The notes under the pieces are model-generated. The model made no database searches. It worked only from the letters and a program-made list of their open reading frames with translations, and was not told the DNA's origin. From Lingula anatina (lineage: Eukaryota; Brachiopoda; Lingulata; Lingulida; Lingulidae): a stretch of DNA of 64,000 bases. The stretch spans positions 380,570 to 444,569 of the forward strand of contig NW_019775458.1 in the NCBI RefSeq assembly GCF_001039355.2, read 5' to 3'. Below are positions 35,645 to 49,464 of the stretch, piece after piece (position 1 is the first letter of the stretch; every line of letters starts with the position of its first letter). The position numbers and the translations under genes were made by a program.

Positions 35645-35959
35645 TTTTCAAAATATAATACAAAATCCATATTTTGTAAAAAAAAAAAAAATTTGCCTTT
35701 GTGTTAAAAGGATTAAATATACCAAAAGAAGGGAAATTCACAGCTTTATTAAGGACATTTCTCCAAAGTAAACCACGAAACTGCCACAATGAAGAGAAAT
35801 CCTGTTTTTCAAAATATAATACAAAATCCATATTTTGTGAAAAACTCTGCCTTTGTGTTTAAAAATGATTAAATAAACCAAAAGGAGGGAAATTCACAGC
35901 TTTATAAAAGACATTCTCCAAAGTAAACCATGGAACTGCCACAATGAAGGGAAATCCTG
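35645..35959. repeat. Two-copy tandem repeat, about 155-160 bp per unit
   Basis: Copies 35645-35804 and 35806-35959 share long identical blocks (for example TTTCAAAATATAATACAAAA, and GGGAAATTCACAGCTTTAT) with small indels. A truncated third trace may precede copy 1. Noncoding, in the long neuroglian intron. Confidence 0.85.
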
Positions 35960-38040
35960 AAACTGTATCTCCAGCACTTTGGACTGCAGTCAAATTCCTT
36001 ATAAATTTTCACAGGACAAAGCTTTCCAATAAATTCAACACCAAATCCACTATTCTTATACTTCTCAGGAGAAGAATTGCAATCAATTATTGTGCTCCAT
36101 CACGGCCAACTCGGTAACAGCATTGATTTCTGCCAGAGTTTGTAAGTGTTTTCTGAAAGCTTTCAGTCTAGATACCGTCCTGTTGTAAATGGCCGCCGCG
36201 TTATCAATAATATCGTAGGCAAGAGGAAGCAAGAACAAAAGGATAAATCATTACATTAATTTATCTGGACAATGGCAACAGCAGGGATTGTGTCAATTGT
36301 TTGGTAACAACTATTCTGTTAGGAACAATCATAACAGAATATTTGTATGGCTTAGAAGATTACCGACATTCCAAACTGTTCACTTCAAAGCTGTATTGGT
36401 TTGATTGCTTGCATATTTTTCCAAAACTTATGTTCTCCTAGCTTTAAAAAATCAGGAGAAATTAACTATTCAACCAATATTTTGACATTTATAAAATATC
36501 TCATGCACAAATATTTTTATTGAATTATGTTTTACAACAATTTATTCCACTTTAACATCTGTGTAAATTAGACCTACCACTGTTTAAGATGTCTTAAATA
36601 TCACGCTCCATTACTCTTCACTTATCTGGTCAATTCAACTCAAATGACCATGTTGTGGTTTTAAGCTGGACATGCTCCATTTGAAGTGGAATTTTGATAC
36701 AGGCTAAAGCTTGATACATTTTACTTAGGATAGGTCTTATTTGACAAGTAAGGTCAGATTTAGACAAATTCTCTTCCTTGACTCTATTTGACCTATGTCA
36801 GTCAAAACATTGAGATCTGATACCAGCCAGCAGGCAGAGGTTTTTCAAGAGCCTATTAACAGCAATTTGCACCAGATTTCATTACAATGGATTCCTAAAT
36901 GGCATCCTCCCGAAACTGTTTGTAAATTATACTTTCACCAGTTCACCAACGTGATTAACTGTGGGCTCCATTTTATAGAGATTTTGTGAAAAAAATTCAC
37001 ACAGCATTATTATTTAACCATTATGATTTATTCACAAATACACTTGATATATTTTCAGGCCCAAATTGAAATCAAAATTTCAATTTTTTTAACATATGCA
37101 AATACTTTGTGAAAATGGGCTGATTGGTTAAACTAAATATATACAAACACTGAAATTTAGGTTTGCAAAATTGGCAGTTCATTTGAGGAATGACATTTAA
37201 CTCATTCTAAGTAAAATACATACTAGATGGATCCAATGAAAGGCCTGCTACACACTGAAACTTACCACTACATGATGTAGCCAATCAAGTACAATTTACA
37301 CACACACTCACTCTAAGGATCAAGAGATTTTTCCTACTAATAACTGCCTTGCTCTTCAAAGCCTACCAGCAAAAGCAAACCAAAGAACTACACCTACCAA
37401 CGCGTGCTTTGAATTACCACCAAAACCACCTGCATCAAAGTGAAACTCACCCATACCTTTTCTCCACTCAGTTTACTACAATTCAGAGTTTCTTTGAGGT
37501 GCTTTGCCAGACTATTAATTAGGTTCAGGCTCTACATAGCATCTAGAAATGCTCTGAAACAGTGCACTGAATCTTTAGTGGTACTTGTGAGTAATATGTC
37601 CAAACTCCTAAAGTGTGAAATATTTTCAGTTCAAAGACTGATGCAATGATAGCAATTCTTTTCATTAAAATATATATATAGCCCTATAACTCTTTAACCT
37701 TAAAATGTGCCAAGTTTCCAGTTAAGATGGACAGATCACACTTAAAACAGACAACATCACCAGCTGCCTGGTTAAGTTAAATTAATTAACCAGAAGCCAA
37801 TTAAAAAACGAGGCATATGACTTTCCTTGATTTTAATCGATGAGGCAGGACAAGGGTTTACTGTCGCTGCTCAAGATCATTACTGCAAAGTTCGCCAATT
37901 GGGCTTCACAAAGATGGATCAAACTATGCCGAATGGAAACACAGCAAAAGGGTCTCTGCCCACGGCTAGCAGGAATGTCTACTTCAGTTATTGCTACTTC
38001 ACATTAAAACACTATTGTTATTCCTGGCTGTGCTCTCTCT

Positions 38041-38067
38041 AGAGGGAAAGAGAGAGAGAGAGAGAGG
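38041..38067. repeat. (GA)n microsatellite
   Basis: A short GAGAGA run in the long neuroglian intron. Confidence 0.85.
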
Positions 38068-41000
38068 CCTTCAGATAAACAGTGAAATATTGCAGGCATA
38101 ATAACCTCATGTGCTGTACCCTTATCTAGGTAACCTTCAATGTTGAACAGAGGAAATCAGAAAGATAAATAGAACAGGACTGCTTTCTGACTTTTCCAAG
38201 GAATAAGAGATATAAATAATGTGCAAGTCTCAGCCTACACCGCTTCATTTTAACCAATAATTGCTTTCTGTCTCAAACAATAATTGCTACAGTCAAAGTG
38301 ACTATGGCTTCAACGAAATTTTACCAATTAGATATTGATCATGTTTAAGATGAAAATTGAGCTATTTAGCTGAAATTTTCTCCAGATCTGGAGGCATCCT
38401 AATTGTAGCATTACTATATATGGGGGGTTACAAAAAATCAACTACCAGTACGCAAGATATGGCTTTTCTCCTGATATTTCTGAACATTTTCAATACTCAT
38501 CAGTGTTTCTCTCTTTTTTGCTAAAAAGAATATTTTCTCTATTTACTAGGATTTCTTCATTCCATTCTTTAATTGACAGACAAACGATGATCAAAGTTTC
38601 CAGAGTCCTGCTGTGTTGTAGATTGCCTCTGCACAGATCACATCTCACTGACAGATGGGGAAGTATGGAGCTCATCTCTGGGAGTAGGAATACAATACTG
38701 GAGGCTGGCAAAATACTACAACAGCAGATGAAGTCATAAGTTCATACTTTGAAGTTTCTAATGGCCTTACATCAAGTCTCCTGAACGAAACAAATAAATG
38801 CCCAAAATCTCATGATCAGTGACAGAATATTTTATAAAATTGAGATGAAGTCTCATGAGGTTATAAAAAAAACCTTGTGTGATTAAAAAAAATACGACAA
38901 CAGATGATACATACTGGCATGTTTTAATAACCTCAACTTAAAAAAATATTCTACCAAAGAATAAAGGTCACATCATGACATGATTTGGCTGCAAGAAGCA
39001 TTAACTTGGTAACTCATCATAATGCAAGACCAGATAATACTTTTTACGTAATTATTTTAAAAAACTACTACTAGAACATGAATAAATGGGACTGAAGAAT
39101 CAAGTTTTCAGCAATCCAGTGAACTTTTGGAAAAAATTGTTTGCTTTATAAAGTTAAGATTTAACTTAATACAGATTAAACCATTAAAGGTAACACCTTT
39201 TGCCTCTTTCCACCCCACCTTCTAATAAAAAATCTATAAAACAAAAACCACGAAAGAAAACATCCCGCTCTCACTCACAATGCTAATATGCTTCCACCAC
39301 TACAACCATATCATGGTCTTAAAACAACAGATTCCCCTGGTGTTACATGTCACAGAAATAACATTAGTTCACTTGAGAGGAGACCAGATATCAGGAAGAT
39401 TTACTCTGAAAACAAAAATACCGAATTAGCTGCAGAAAGAAGCATCCTGCCAAGTCTAAAATGGGGAGCAAACAAAGAGATGCTGACATCATTACAGCGA
39501 CGATCATTTTGTGCTGCAGCCATCATAAACTTTTCATCAAACGAACCATCTGTCCGATTTCTTTTGCCACAGGATAAACTTTTGAAAATGGAACTGAATT
39601 GAAACCTCTGGTCCTATTGAAAAGACGCATCTTTCTGCAACAGATCACACCGAGTGAACCATCTGCGGGATTTCTCGGTAAAAGTCTCGAATCACTTGCC
39701 TCATTACATAAGTTAACAATTCATTGTCTCTTTTCATTCCCATCAAAATGCATCATTACATACCTATTACATGAACACAAACAACTTGATCAACTTTGTG
39801 CTGCGTTCACAGAATCACATTAGGGTCATTGTCCATGTGAATTCTCATGTGAGGAGTTCTGCATTTTTCAGGAAAAACAGAATCATTATTACAGATAACA
39901 ATCCACTCTGTGCACAGGACTAGATTAATCACTATCTGTTCAAGAAACTGCGAATTATTACATCAGTAACCGAGCTGTCCATCTTCTGTTGTGTTCACAT
40001 GCCCTTATTAAGCATATTGTCTTTTCCTGGGACCCTTTGTGTTGGGTACACATAACCCAGGCTAACCCAGTCTAACTGACCCATTGTCTACAATAAATTA
40101 ATAAACATTTATTGATTCCTCCTCCTATTACCCATACTTAAAATACACTGGCGTTTCTGCCTCACTTGTTCTCTTGTGTTATGTATTGACTTGGGTGTCA
40201 TCAATATGCGGAACCTGAGCTTTCAAGTACACTTGACAGATTTCTGGGTTTGAAGTTTTCTTTTTCTTTATCCTTATATCTTGTATGAAATTCAAGGCTA
40301 CTAATTCATCTAACTATGGTCTAAAATTTAATTACGTTTAACTTGTAAATTGTATTTTCTCCAATTGTTCTTGCAGATTTGATTTAAATCATTCCTACTT
40401 TCTAAATGTCTACTTTACCATAATTGGTGAAATTAACCATTACCAAAATGCCACAAAAATTAGAAACTACTGAGAAAATCAATTTTAGCCATATAACAGT
40501 CTAACACCCAAATATATGCCATAAAAAATTCTTATTCAAAACTTTGTTTGCTGGCAGGGTTGGCTGTTGCAGTCAAATCAGGGCCTTTCTAGTTTTGAAG
40601 TTTGTGTCAGTCCGAGTCACATTTCTCTCTTTTGTCTTTATACTAAAACTGATACGAAGCAGGTAAAAAAAGCAAACAAATGTCCCCCAAAAGATGGGTA
40701 AACTCAAACCTGTGGCATCTTCACAAAGTCCTGTTAGAGAAACAGAAGATATTTACCGTGCTTAATCTAGTGTGTATGGTAAATCAATATCATAAAAAAT
40801 TTGAAGCATGTTGACAATAACCTGAAAATCAAATGCAATATTGATAACTTCTGATAAAGTAATTGGTACAAGTGCAGTGACATTTATTTACCCAACTTGG
40901 AAACTTTTTAAAAGTAGTTTGAGCAGCACAATGAAACTCGATCCAATGCTACTTGAAACTTTCCAATATATTTACCGCCTTCCAGTAGCTACAAACAAGA

Positions 41001-42461
41001 CTTCATGCATTTTTTGTGAAAAGTAAATTTGAAGATCTGTTCTACAAATACAGTATACCGGAATACCCTGGCAAGATGTGATTCTATAGCAACTCCCTAA
41101 AATCTTTAGCAAACTGTCAATGCAAGAGAAATCTGCACACTTAAAGAGGATGCCAAGTCACTTGTATCATAAGCCATTGCATCAAGAACACTTCAGGAAG
41201 AGCAGGTGTATCGGCACTAGTACCTCACTCATGATCTTGGAAAAAGATGGAACCACTTACGAAAGATATAATTGATCTACTAAACTACGTTTCAGGAACT
41301 CTGACCAAGAACATCACTTATGATAATCTTGTTCTTATCAGATTAAATGATACTTCCACTTGCACGTGACGACTTGAATAATGTTTGTAGTTATACTAGG
41401 GTGTTTTAGATGCTTTAATTTTTAACTCGTTTCAAAATCAAGAATGCATTCTTCCTCTTTAAGTATAGAAAGTTTTGGCAAATATCAAGTATTGTAACAC
41501 CTAACATGTATTTGCAATTATGCAACTATTCAAGGGTGAAACCAACAAAAATGTGATTACCACAGAATCCTAGAAATGCAGCATAATCACGTTGCACACA
41601 AATACATTTTGAAGCCCTATCAATAACTTCAGCATATAGCAGTCTCTGTACGATGCCATATAAGTAGACATCTTATCAGACTGTCTCCCTTCTCATCAAT
41701 GTACACATCCATCTAGCATGGGTGTTGAAGCAAACAGAATTGCTTAATCAGCCATGTCTTAGATGTACTAAGTAACTTGATTCTTCACTTTCTCTTCACT
41801 ATTGCACAATTTATTATGCATGTTTTGGTAAATTAATAATATTAGAGCATATTCAAGTGACATAACTTTCTAGAGACGGATGAAGTGATTGCTGGCCTGC
41901 AGATTATTATTTATTTTTTTAAACTGTCTAAGTTTTCATTTCAAAGATGTGACAGTTCTTTGCAAAAGAAATTCTTATCCACGTTTGAAAAAATTCCATT
42001 TTTTCTTCAAGACAAATTACACAGGATATTAATACTATCCTTCACTCAGCTAAAGCCAAGGGGAAAATAGTTCTCAAAACATATATATTTATATTTTTCA
42101 CAGTAATAATCATAATACATAGATAACTGGTTAGTGCACGAAAATATTGCCAGCAATTCTTTGTGTCAAAATTCCACAAGAGTCCCTTTTAATTTCAATG
42201 TTTAATTTATAGTTGCTAATATGAATGTCCATAACTAAACTGCCCCCATCTTCCTCAGAATTATATCCCAATACAAACTGACCGCTACTAACCAAAACAT
42301 ATTTCTATCTTCTGGAAAACTGCTTCATAAAAAAAACTCGCTCTTTTATAAAGGTACATGTAAAAAGACACAAAAGGAAAAGTGATTTAACATTCATACG
42401 CAGCTAAAAAAAATACCTGAACTGATCACAGCGGGAAACACCAGACATCATCAGGTCTTGG

Positions 42462-42637
42462 CTGGGGTAGCGCCTTAACACTCGCCAATTTAGCCAAATG
42501 CTAAACTGGACTGAAATTGGCTAAACCAATTAAGAGTTGATTTGGCTTATTTTAGCCAAATTTAAACCATTTGGTCCAAAAACAACGAAAAAGTAGTAAT
42601 TTGGCTAAATGAAAAAAAATTGCTAGCGCCACCCCAG
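42462..42637. mobile_element. 176-bp MITE, copy 2, with 5-bp target duplication
   Basis: The copy is flanked by CTTGG on both sides (42457-42461 and 42638-42642). Termini CTGGGGTAGCGC and, inverted, CTGGGGTGGCGC are nearly perfect inverted repeats. Same family as 15589-15763. Both copies start CTG and end CAG and have a 5-bp target duplication. Confidence 0.78.
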
Positions 42638-43961
42638 CTTGGGGTCTACTAAAATATTCTGACCCTGACATACATGTATACCAGTAAGAAGAAATTCCCC
42701 CATATATCGATCTACTAACCTCATGTGTGACTGTAATACTCCGGCCCTTGGATGCATCCCAGTTATCAGTGTATTGCTCATTGATCTCTCTCTTACTTCA
42801 AGTGTAGATATCACACACACTATATTAAACTGTGGAGCTTTCCAACCAGACACATTATACAAAATGACCAACCATCTTACATATACTAACAAATAATACT
42901 GCTTAAATGAGATATTGGATGGAAAAATATTTGGCTGCATTTCATGAAGTATAATTAATTCTCAGACATTACCCAAAGTCTACAATACAATATGAATACC
43001 ATCCAATCGTGTTACTTACAGCATTGGCCTTTTATTGTCTCACTGCTTTTATCTATTACTACTTCAATAGGCAATTATGCCCGTTGTTTTCTTCCCAATG
43101 CATTGGCCAGACACAATGTACATTAAAAACCAACCTGCTGCCTCTTCCTGTCTGCGTTTTTAGATGTTAATTTGTCATTCAAGTATAATATTTCTCGGAT
43201 CCAAAGAGAAGAAGCCCTCTCTTGGGACAGACATCTTAATTCTGTATTTGATGAGTTCCAAGTATAATTGTATACATTTCATATTGATACAGCTGCTAGC
43301 TAAAAGATAGACTATATTGAAGGTAGACTATATTGTATGATTTCAAATTTAAACTCATTGCCGAGAATCAAATGGAATTTTGCAAATAACATAAAAGCCC
43401 TCAAAAAAAAACTGACAACTATGCAAAATTGTACGATGCACTCAGATTTGATGGCAATTCAAATAAGATGTTTTACAAAGTTTCTATAGCGTGTCTGACA
43501 ATGTGCAACTCATTGCTACAAACATATTCTGTTACACTGTAAAACAAATGTGATTTTCTAACTACGGCTTCACACATGGGGCAACTGTTTCTAGTTTTTC
43601 CTGTTTGAGCAATTTGTTATCTTTCCCAGTTGAGGTATGCAAGTGCAGGCGCTTTCAAATCCATTCCAAACATTTTGGTTCTATTGAACCCAAGGAGCTT
43701 AACAACTGTTTCCCTTATCCCTAAGTCTAGTCCAATAGAACAAAATAAAACATGCAAACTGCAGAATCTATGGATTTTATTTCTGGGATATCTTTTTGCA
43801 CAGGATTTACCAAACGATGACACATGTACATATTTTCAAAGATTCAACATGTTTAACCAAGCAATATTTTACACATAAGAATCTTGCGTATTGTTAGTGC
43901 ATAATTAGCACATACAGAGCAATATAGAAACATCCAAAACACAACAATTGCTAAATCTCAC

Positions 43962-44540
43962 CTTGTTAGATTCAAAATCTGCCTGGCCTTTCGACAAACA
44001 GGAAACGACCACTTGCTAGCAGGGCCGAGTAAGTGAAGGAGCGAAATTCGTGCACTCCTAGCTCAAACGCCACGAGATTCTGATTTAAGACCTGTCATGA
44101 AACCACTCACTTGTAGCCTAACACTGGACTGTGAAAATTTACATTTCCCACAGGCTGGACTTGAAATTCAATTTAATATTATGACGGGGTCAACAAGAGG
44201 GCGGCCATCTTAGGTCGTCCCAACCGTTGAGTGTAAGCGATGACAACAAGGGGGACATTGGTCTAGTTTATACCCGTGTGCGACCTTTTCTTTGGACTCA
44301 AACCAGAAAACAATAAATATGATTTAGCACCGAATGTTTGGCGGTATCCAATAATGTCTTACCTTTTATTATAGGCAGTACAAAGTCCTCTTCCTACAAT
44401 GTCTCACCTGGGTAAGGAACATGCAGAACCGAAAACACGTTAAATCTGCGCATGTCACCTCAAATGAATTCGGTCATGTGACCCGCACTGGCCAATCACA
44501 TTGTGTCGCACCTGCGCGGGAGATGAGTCACCTGTATGCA
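43962..44540 (-). promoter_or_regulatory. Nrg: Candidate promoter / noncoding first exon of neuroglian
   Basis: This stretch is richer in CpG than the surrounding introns. On the minus strand it offers good 5' splice sites (AACAAG/GTGAGA at 43962; CCCAG/GTGAGA at 44408; AAAAG/GTAAGA near 44362) and CCAAT-type words near 44340-44350 and 44490. One of these donors could end the first noncoding exon. This is inferred from composition and splice words only. Confidence 0.3.
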
Positions 44541-47340
44541 TACCTGAAATTCTTCATTCTTTACTCACATATAAATAGTCATAATATAGTTTTAAAAATA
44601 AATGTCTACGACACTGTTTTGATTTTTTAAATCACATTTTGATAAAAAAAGAAAAATCGTTATAGATTTAGATTCGAAAGGGGAGAAGAGAAGAAATAAT
44701 AAGAAATTAATCATTATAGAAAAACTTTTTTTTGTATAGTGTATGTTGTGTGTGCATTTGATTTAAATATTTCAATGGATCTTTATTAAATGAATATAAA
44801 GTTGTTGGGTCTCTTCTAAAATTAACGCAATTTAGTGTTGTATAAAAGTGAAAGCTTGCATCAAAATTTAAATCAGCGACTTGAAAAAAGTGCATGCACG
44901 GTAGGCATATGCAATTATCAAGCTAAGTGTATTAACAAATGCAATTCTTAAAAGTCTTCAATATTATAGTAACTGGTCCTCAGTAATCATCAAAATAACT
45001 GAGATATATCTGCTTTACTAATTAAATAGGCCTAAAAACGACCCAAGGTAGGATTTTATATAGGATTTTCTTCTATTACACAATCCAACCCAGTTTTAAC
45101 TCATTGCAATTATAATTATTTCCATAATTGACAAGCGTTTACTCAGCGGGATCATGTCCAATCATCTTAACATGTAGCCAGGAAATCTGTATCGAGCTCG
45201 GTACGATAATTTTACTTGCGTTTTGAAGATAGTGACATGAATTTTGGAATTTCCTGCAGCACGGTATACACGTTATCTATCATAATGCTAATGTTCTGTA
45301 TTGATTTCGAGACTTGTGCTAATCATTTCTAATTCACAGACAATTTCATATCCGAGGGAGGGGCGCACAATCGCTTTAAAAAGGATGATGAAAGAATGTT
45401 AAAAAACAATAGTTTGGGCAATAGTTTTGTCGAAAAAAGTGGAGATTTTAGCACGTCTAGTATAGGTATTTTGTATCTGCTGGGCACATTTTGTTTGCGC
45501 ACCCTGAGTTTCATAACTGCAAACTAAGTTACCCGGGTGCAGTGACTGGAAACAGCTGATAATAGAGATTATAGTGTTCGATAAACTGAGACTATCCGGG
45601 TGTTTGTAGGGTTTCGTCTTTTGCGCCCAACCCTTGACAGCGCTTGTTATGTGAATTGTAAAAGTAGAGCAAAACATTATATTTTTTTTATTTTTACTGG
45701 AAAAAAGGTCCGTGGAAATAGATTTTTTTATGAGAGAATATATAAACCAGATCAGAAATCATGTGAGGTACGCCGCCAGAAGTCACGATTTAAGACAATT
45801 TTTAGGCTTGTGGCAAGCATTCCGATTCTCTAATCGTTGCACATTCACCTACATTGTCTCTATCATTAGGTTAACTTTTCTTCATACGATTTTAGAAATG
45901 TTTTCGTACAACTATTCATTTTCATTATTGAACAACAACGTAAAATGTTAAAACTAGCGATAATAGCGATATGAAAAACAACAACAATTGAATAAATGCA
46001 TATCAGTAGCCTACAAAATGATATTGATTAAATTTTTCCACATCAAAGTGTATGGGGTGAATATGTAATTAATAAAAAAAAACAATAACGACACACACAC
46101 ACACACACACCATTGAATTTGGAAGCTTGCTGATAGCCCTTCAGTGGAAAGAAAACACAAGAAAGGAAATTCCATGGAAATTCTAAAAGAGTTGTCAACT
46201 TTTCATCTAATTTCCTGGATGCTGCCATGTATCGGTAATTGCATAAGTGGCAAGCGATCGATATTCTAATTGACGAAATTGTTTTCATTTGAGTTTGGGC
46301 ACAGCGTTATCAGGGACGGCATTTTTTATCGAGGCGTCGACTGCATTTGAAAATGAACACACTGTCTGCCGCTGGAAGTCAGAAGAGGGGGAGGGGGGTG
46401 GGACTTCTATCGCCCTGCTGCGAATATTCTCTTTGTAATCTATTAATTTTTTTTCACAGGTGTTTTTAAGATGGTTAAGTCTTAAGCAATCTGCGGTAGA
46501 TTTTTGGGGTCTGATTTTTTAACGAGGTGATGGTAGATTCCAATATGGAAATTAAATTTACCGATCGAGAAATTGAAAGAGGCTTATTGCATGGGTCTTT
46601 TCATGCATTAGGGGTCGCATTTATTGATGATGCCTCAGTATCTAACAGTAATAAAACTAAAATGAAAATACACAGAAGACTCCGCACAACTCGAATTAAT
46701 GACGATCTCGCACAAATCCAGTGGAAATGATTTTCGTATAGTAGCTGAAACGTAGGGCAAACGAAACCATATGTCGTAGCTGAAACTTTGTGAATATCGC
46801 CTGATTGGAATCTTCGCGTAACTCAAACAAAATTTTTGCACCAATAAGTGTCCAAGATATGCGTAGTCCACTATGTGTACATTGGGTGCGTTTCGCGTAC
46901 AATACACCAATTGCGATAGCTGTACACAAGTTAAGGATGTGACAGTTGTGACGAGTTGTCAAATGCAGCATTCCGATTGTCTCACATCTACCAAAGTTTT
47001 GAACCTAAAATCCTTATGACTATTTCATGATATAATACCATATTAATACAATAAAATGGCATTTCTGATTCATCAGGGGATTAGCGGCATCGCTTTTAAG
47101 TGGGTCACCCATATTTAGTCAATGGATCTTCTTGTTCTAAGTCTTAACTTCTTTTGTGAGACATGTCCAAGTACATGAAAAACTGATCCATGTCACTTCA
47201 CCCCTGCACTTGACAGTGAACCCAGTCAACTTCCTGGGTCTCTGTTTTTAAATAACAAAGGATGACTTATATAAAATAAAATAATATATTTTCATCATTA
47301 TTTCAAAAAAAACTTTGAGGAAAGAATACTATCGACTCAT
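44541..47340. other. Intergenic, neuroglian 5' side to PNPLA8 3' side
   Basis: No gene recognised. An (AC)n tract lies at 46090-46112. The open frame 46527-46730 on the plus strand has a start and stop but no recognisable domain and no splice support. Confidence 0.45.
46090..46112. repeat. (AC)n microsatellite
   Basis: About 11 AC units in the intergenic region between neuroglian and PNPLA8. Confidence 0.9.
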
Positions 47341-48209
47341 TATTTGCAATATGTAAACATTTATTTGCTTATTTTTTGATACAGTAATGAGTTGTAGCTG
47401 CTTGCAATGGCTAAGACAGGAAAAAATATTAAATGTACAGAAATATAACAAATGACAAAGATTCTCTGCCATGAACAATATTTCACCTTATTTGATGACA
47501 AAAAAGCACCCCTAAAATGTATTATCAACTGGTTCGTGTTTGAAAATCTATCAGGAGACTACCGATCAGTTGGGCATCCACAGATCAATTGGGCATCAAG
47601 TGAAATATCTCCCTACATATTTGATGCATCAGATATGCTCTAATATTACTACTTGATGGGTTGGCATTAAGAATATTTCAAGGTAAAAAATGTAAAAAAA
47701 AAATTACCCTTGCGCCAAATGTGCTTTCCCATCCAAAATTTTGGGATAACATACTGAACATCATGAAAAATTACACTTAATATAATACTTATAAGGCATC
47801 ATTCTTTTTGGTTTTATCTAAAAAAGAGTGGATAGCAGACAGACTTGTGAAAGTCATTCCATCAAATACTTAAAATGAGCGCGTAACCATAACTGAAACA
47901 CTACTGTCCTACTACTCTGAAAATCTTTTTAACAAATTTAAATCTATGAGAAATGAAACAAGTCTAAGCATGATATTTAATATAAAACCTGAATAAACAG
48001 AATATGGGCAAAGAAAAAATAACTTAATGATACTGACTAGTGTCCATATAAAATAGGAGTCATACAATAATACAGTGTTTTCAAATGAACCTTTCCAGTT
48101 AGTCTAGTGGAAAATGAGTAATTAGTTGACAGTAATTTAAGTTACACCAACAATATTGGTTTTATACTTGGCTAATATGGCATTTTAGAGAGCACATTAC
48201 GTAATCCAA

Positions 48210-48255
<46 letters not shown>

Positions 48256-49464
48256 GACATGAATGTCTTATCACTGAAACAATACATATCTCTATGTAAA
48301 CATATCTTCCATGGGATTTATGCATGTAATTAAATTAAGTAATATGGCATAACAACACAAGATCCATGAGTGCCCCTTTACAGCCTTCTGTCATATATGT
48401 ACCAATGACATCTGCTGAAGAGCTGACAAAAATCATACACAAATATATATCATTACTTACTTTATAAAACATCTAGACTTAAGTACTTTTAACAGTACCT
48501 TATACTGTTTAAACATTACTCTTAGCAGTACGCTGAGATACAGGTATATTTTGTAAAGAATTGCCAGATCCCACCAATTAACTGGTGCGAAGTTCTGGCA
48601 TTGACAATATTTTACTGAAATATTTTAGTTATATGGTACTAGTATATCTATACCTTAACAATATAAGCTTTAGAATCAGAGGTACTCTCCCTCTTCACCA
48701 ACCTCTGCCCCTCCACCCCACCCCCACCAGAAAAAACAAAGATAATAAAAAAATAGAATAATAGAGGTGTTAAAATAAATGTGACTGTTTTGAGGTGATC
48801 AGTCAGTATAAAAATACAATGAAATATTGACATTTATGTTTTTTTTCATCAACACACACCATAATCACAAGACCCTGGGAAATGAAGTCCTTCCAGAGTT
48901 AAGAAACACAGGTCACAGACACTCCTGACACACATTCCAGTGATTCCGACTTGTAACCTTGACATGTTCTGGAAGTCTGAAGTCGGTTTTGCATTAAAAC
49001 ATAAAAAATGTTCTTAATCAGGTCCTTGGCTCAAATGAATACATAACTCTCAAGCAAAGTCCCTTACAAAGTGAACCTGACATACATGAAGACTATAATC
49101 CACAAGAGCTAGCTTTTTCATTTTCTATTTTCCCCAACATATGCCCACTTGCCCCTCTGAACTTCGGTCACATTGGATTGAAGGTCACCACACCAATCAC
49201 AAAAGTTCTTTACATTTATTCACTACAGCACCATGTAATCCAGAGAGCATGCTACAAATTACATGTAGCTGTTGAACATGCACTAAACATGTATGTACTG
49301 GGTATGGAGGTTTGAAAAAGGCGAAGCTGACATGAATCAAACCTAAAGCGGAAAGTTACTGAAATGGACACATAGACCCCAGTGAAATACGTGGATTGCA
49401 ATCAAGTCCATAGCTTTGGTTCTCCCTTGATGAACTCCGTGATCTCACACTTATAAATAACATT
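47341..49464 (-). other. PNPLA8: Candidate 3' UTR of PNPLA8
   Basis: Noncoding sequence after the PNPLA8 stop. Minus-strand AATAAA hexamers lie at 49220-49215 (short UTR) and 47365-47360 (long UTR). An (AAT)n microsatellite lies at 48215-48252. The true end cannot be chosen from sequence. Confidence 0.35.
48215..48252. repeat. (AAT)n microsatellite
   Basis: About 12 uninterrupted trinucleotide units downstream of PNPLA8. Confidence 0.95.

Larger units (their letters stand above)
29778..43961 (-). other. Nrg: Long 5' intron of neuroglian (inferred)
   Basis: The signal-peptide exon starts at a splice acceptor, so its 5' UTR must continue upstream. The next 14 kb hold no convincing coding exon on either strand. 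They hold two MITEs (31713, 42462), a two-copy tandem repeat (35645-35959), a (GA)n at 38041-38067 and AT-rich blocks with many homeodomain-type words. Slightly GC-richer islands lie at 30830-30960, 32290-32510 and 36170-36215. Confidence 0.45.

Noticed and set aside
46527-46730. 67-residue plus-strand open frame with a proper ATG
   Set aside because: No domain, no splice or polyadenylation support, and length within chance for this composition.
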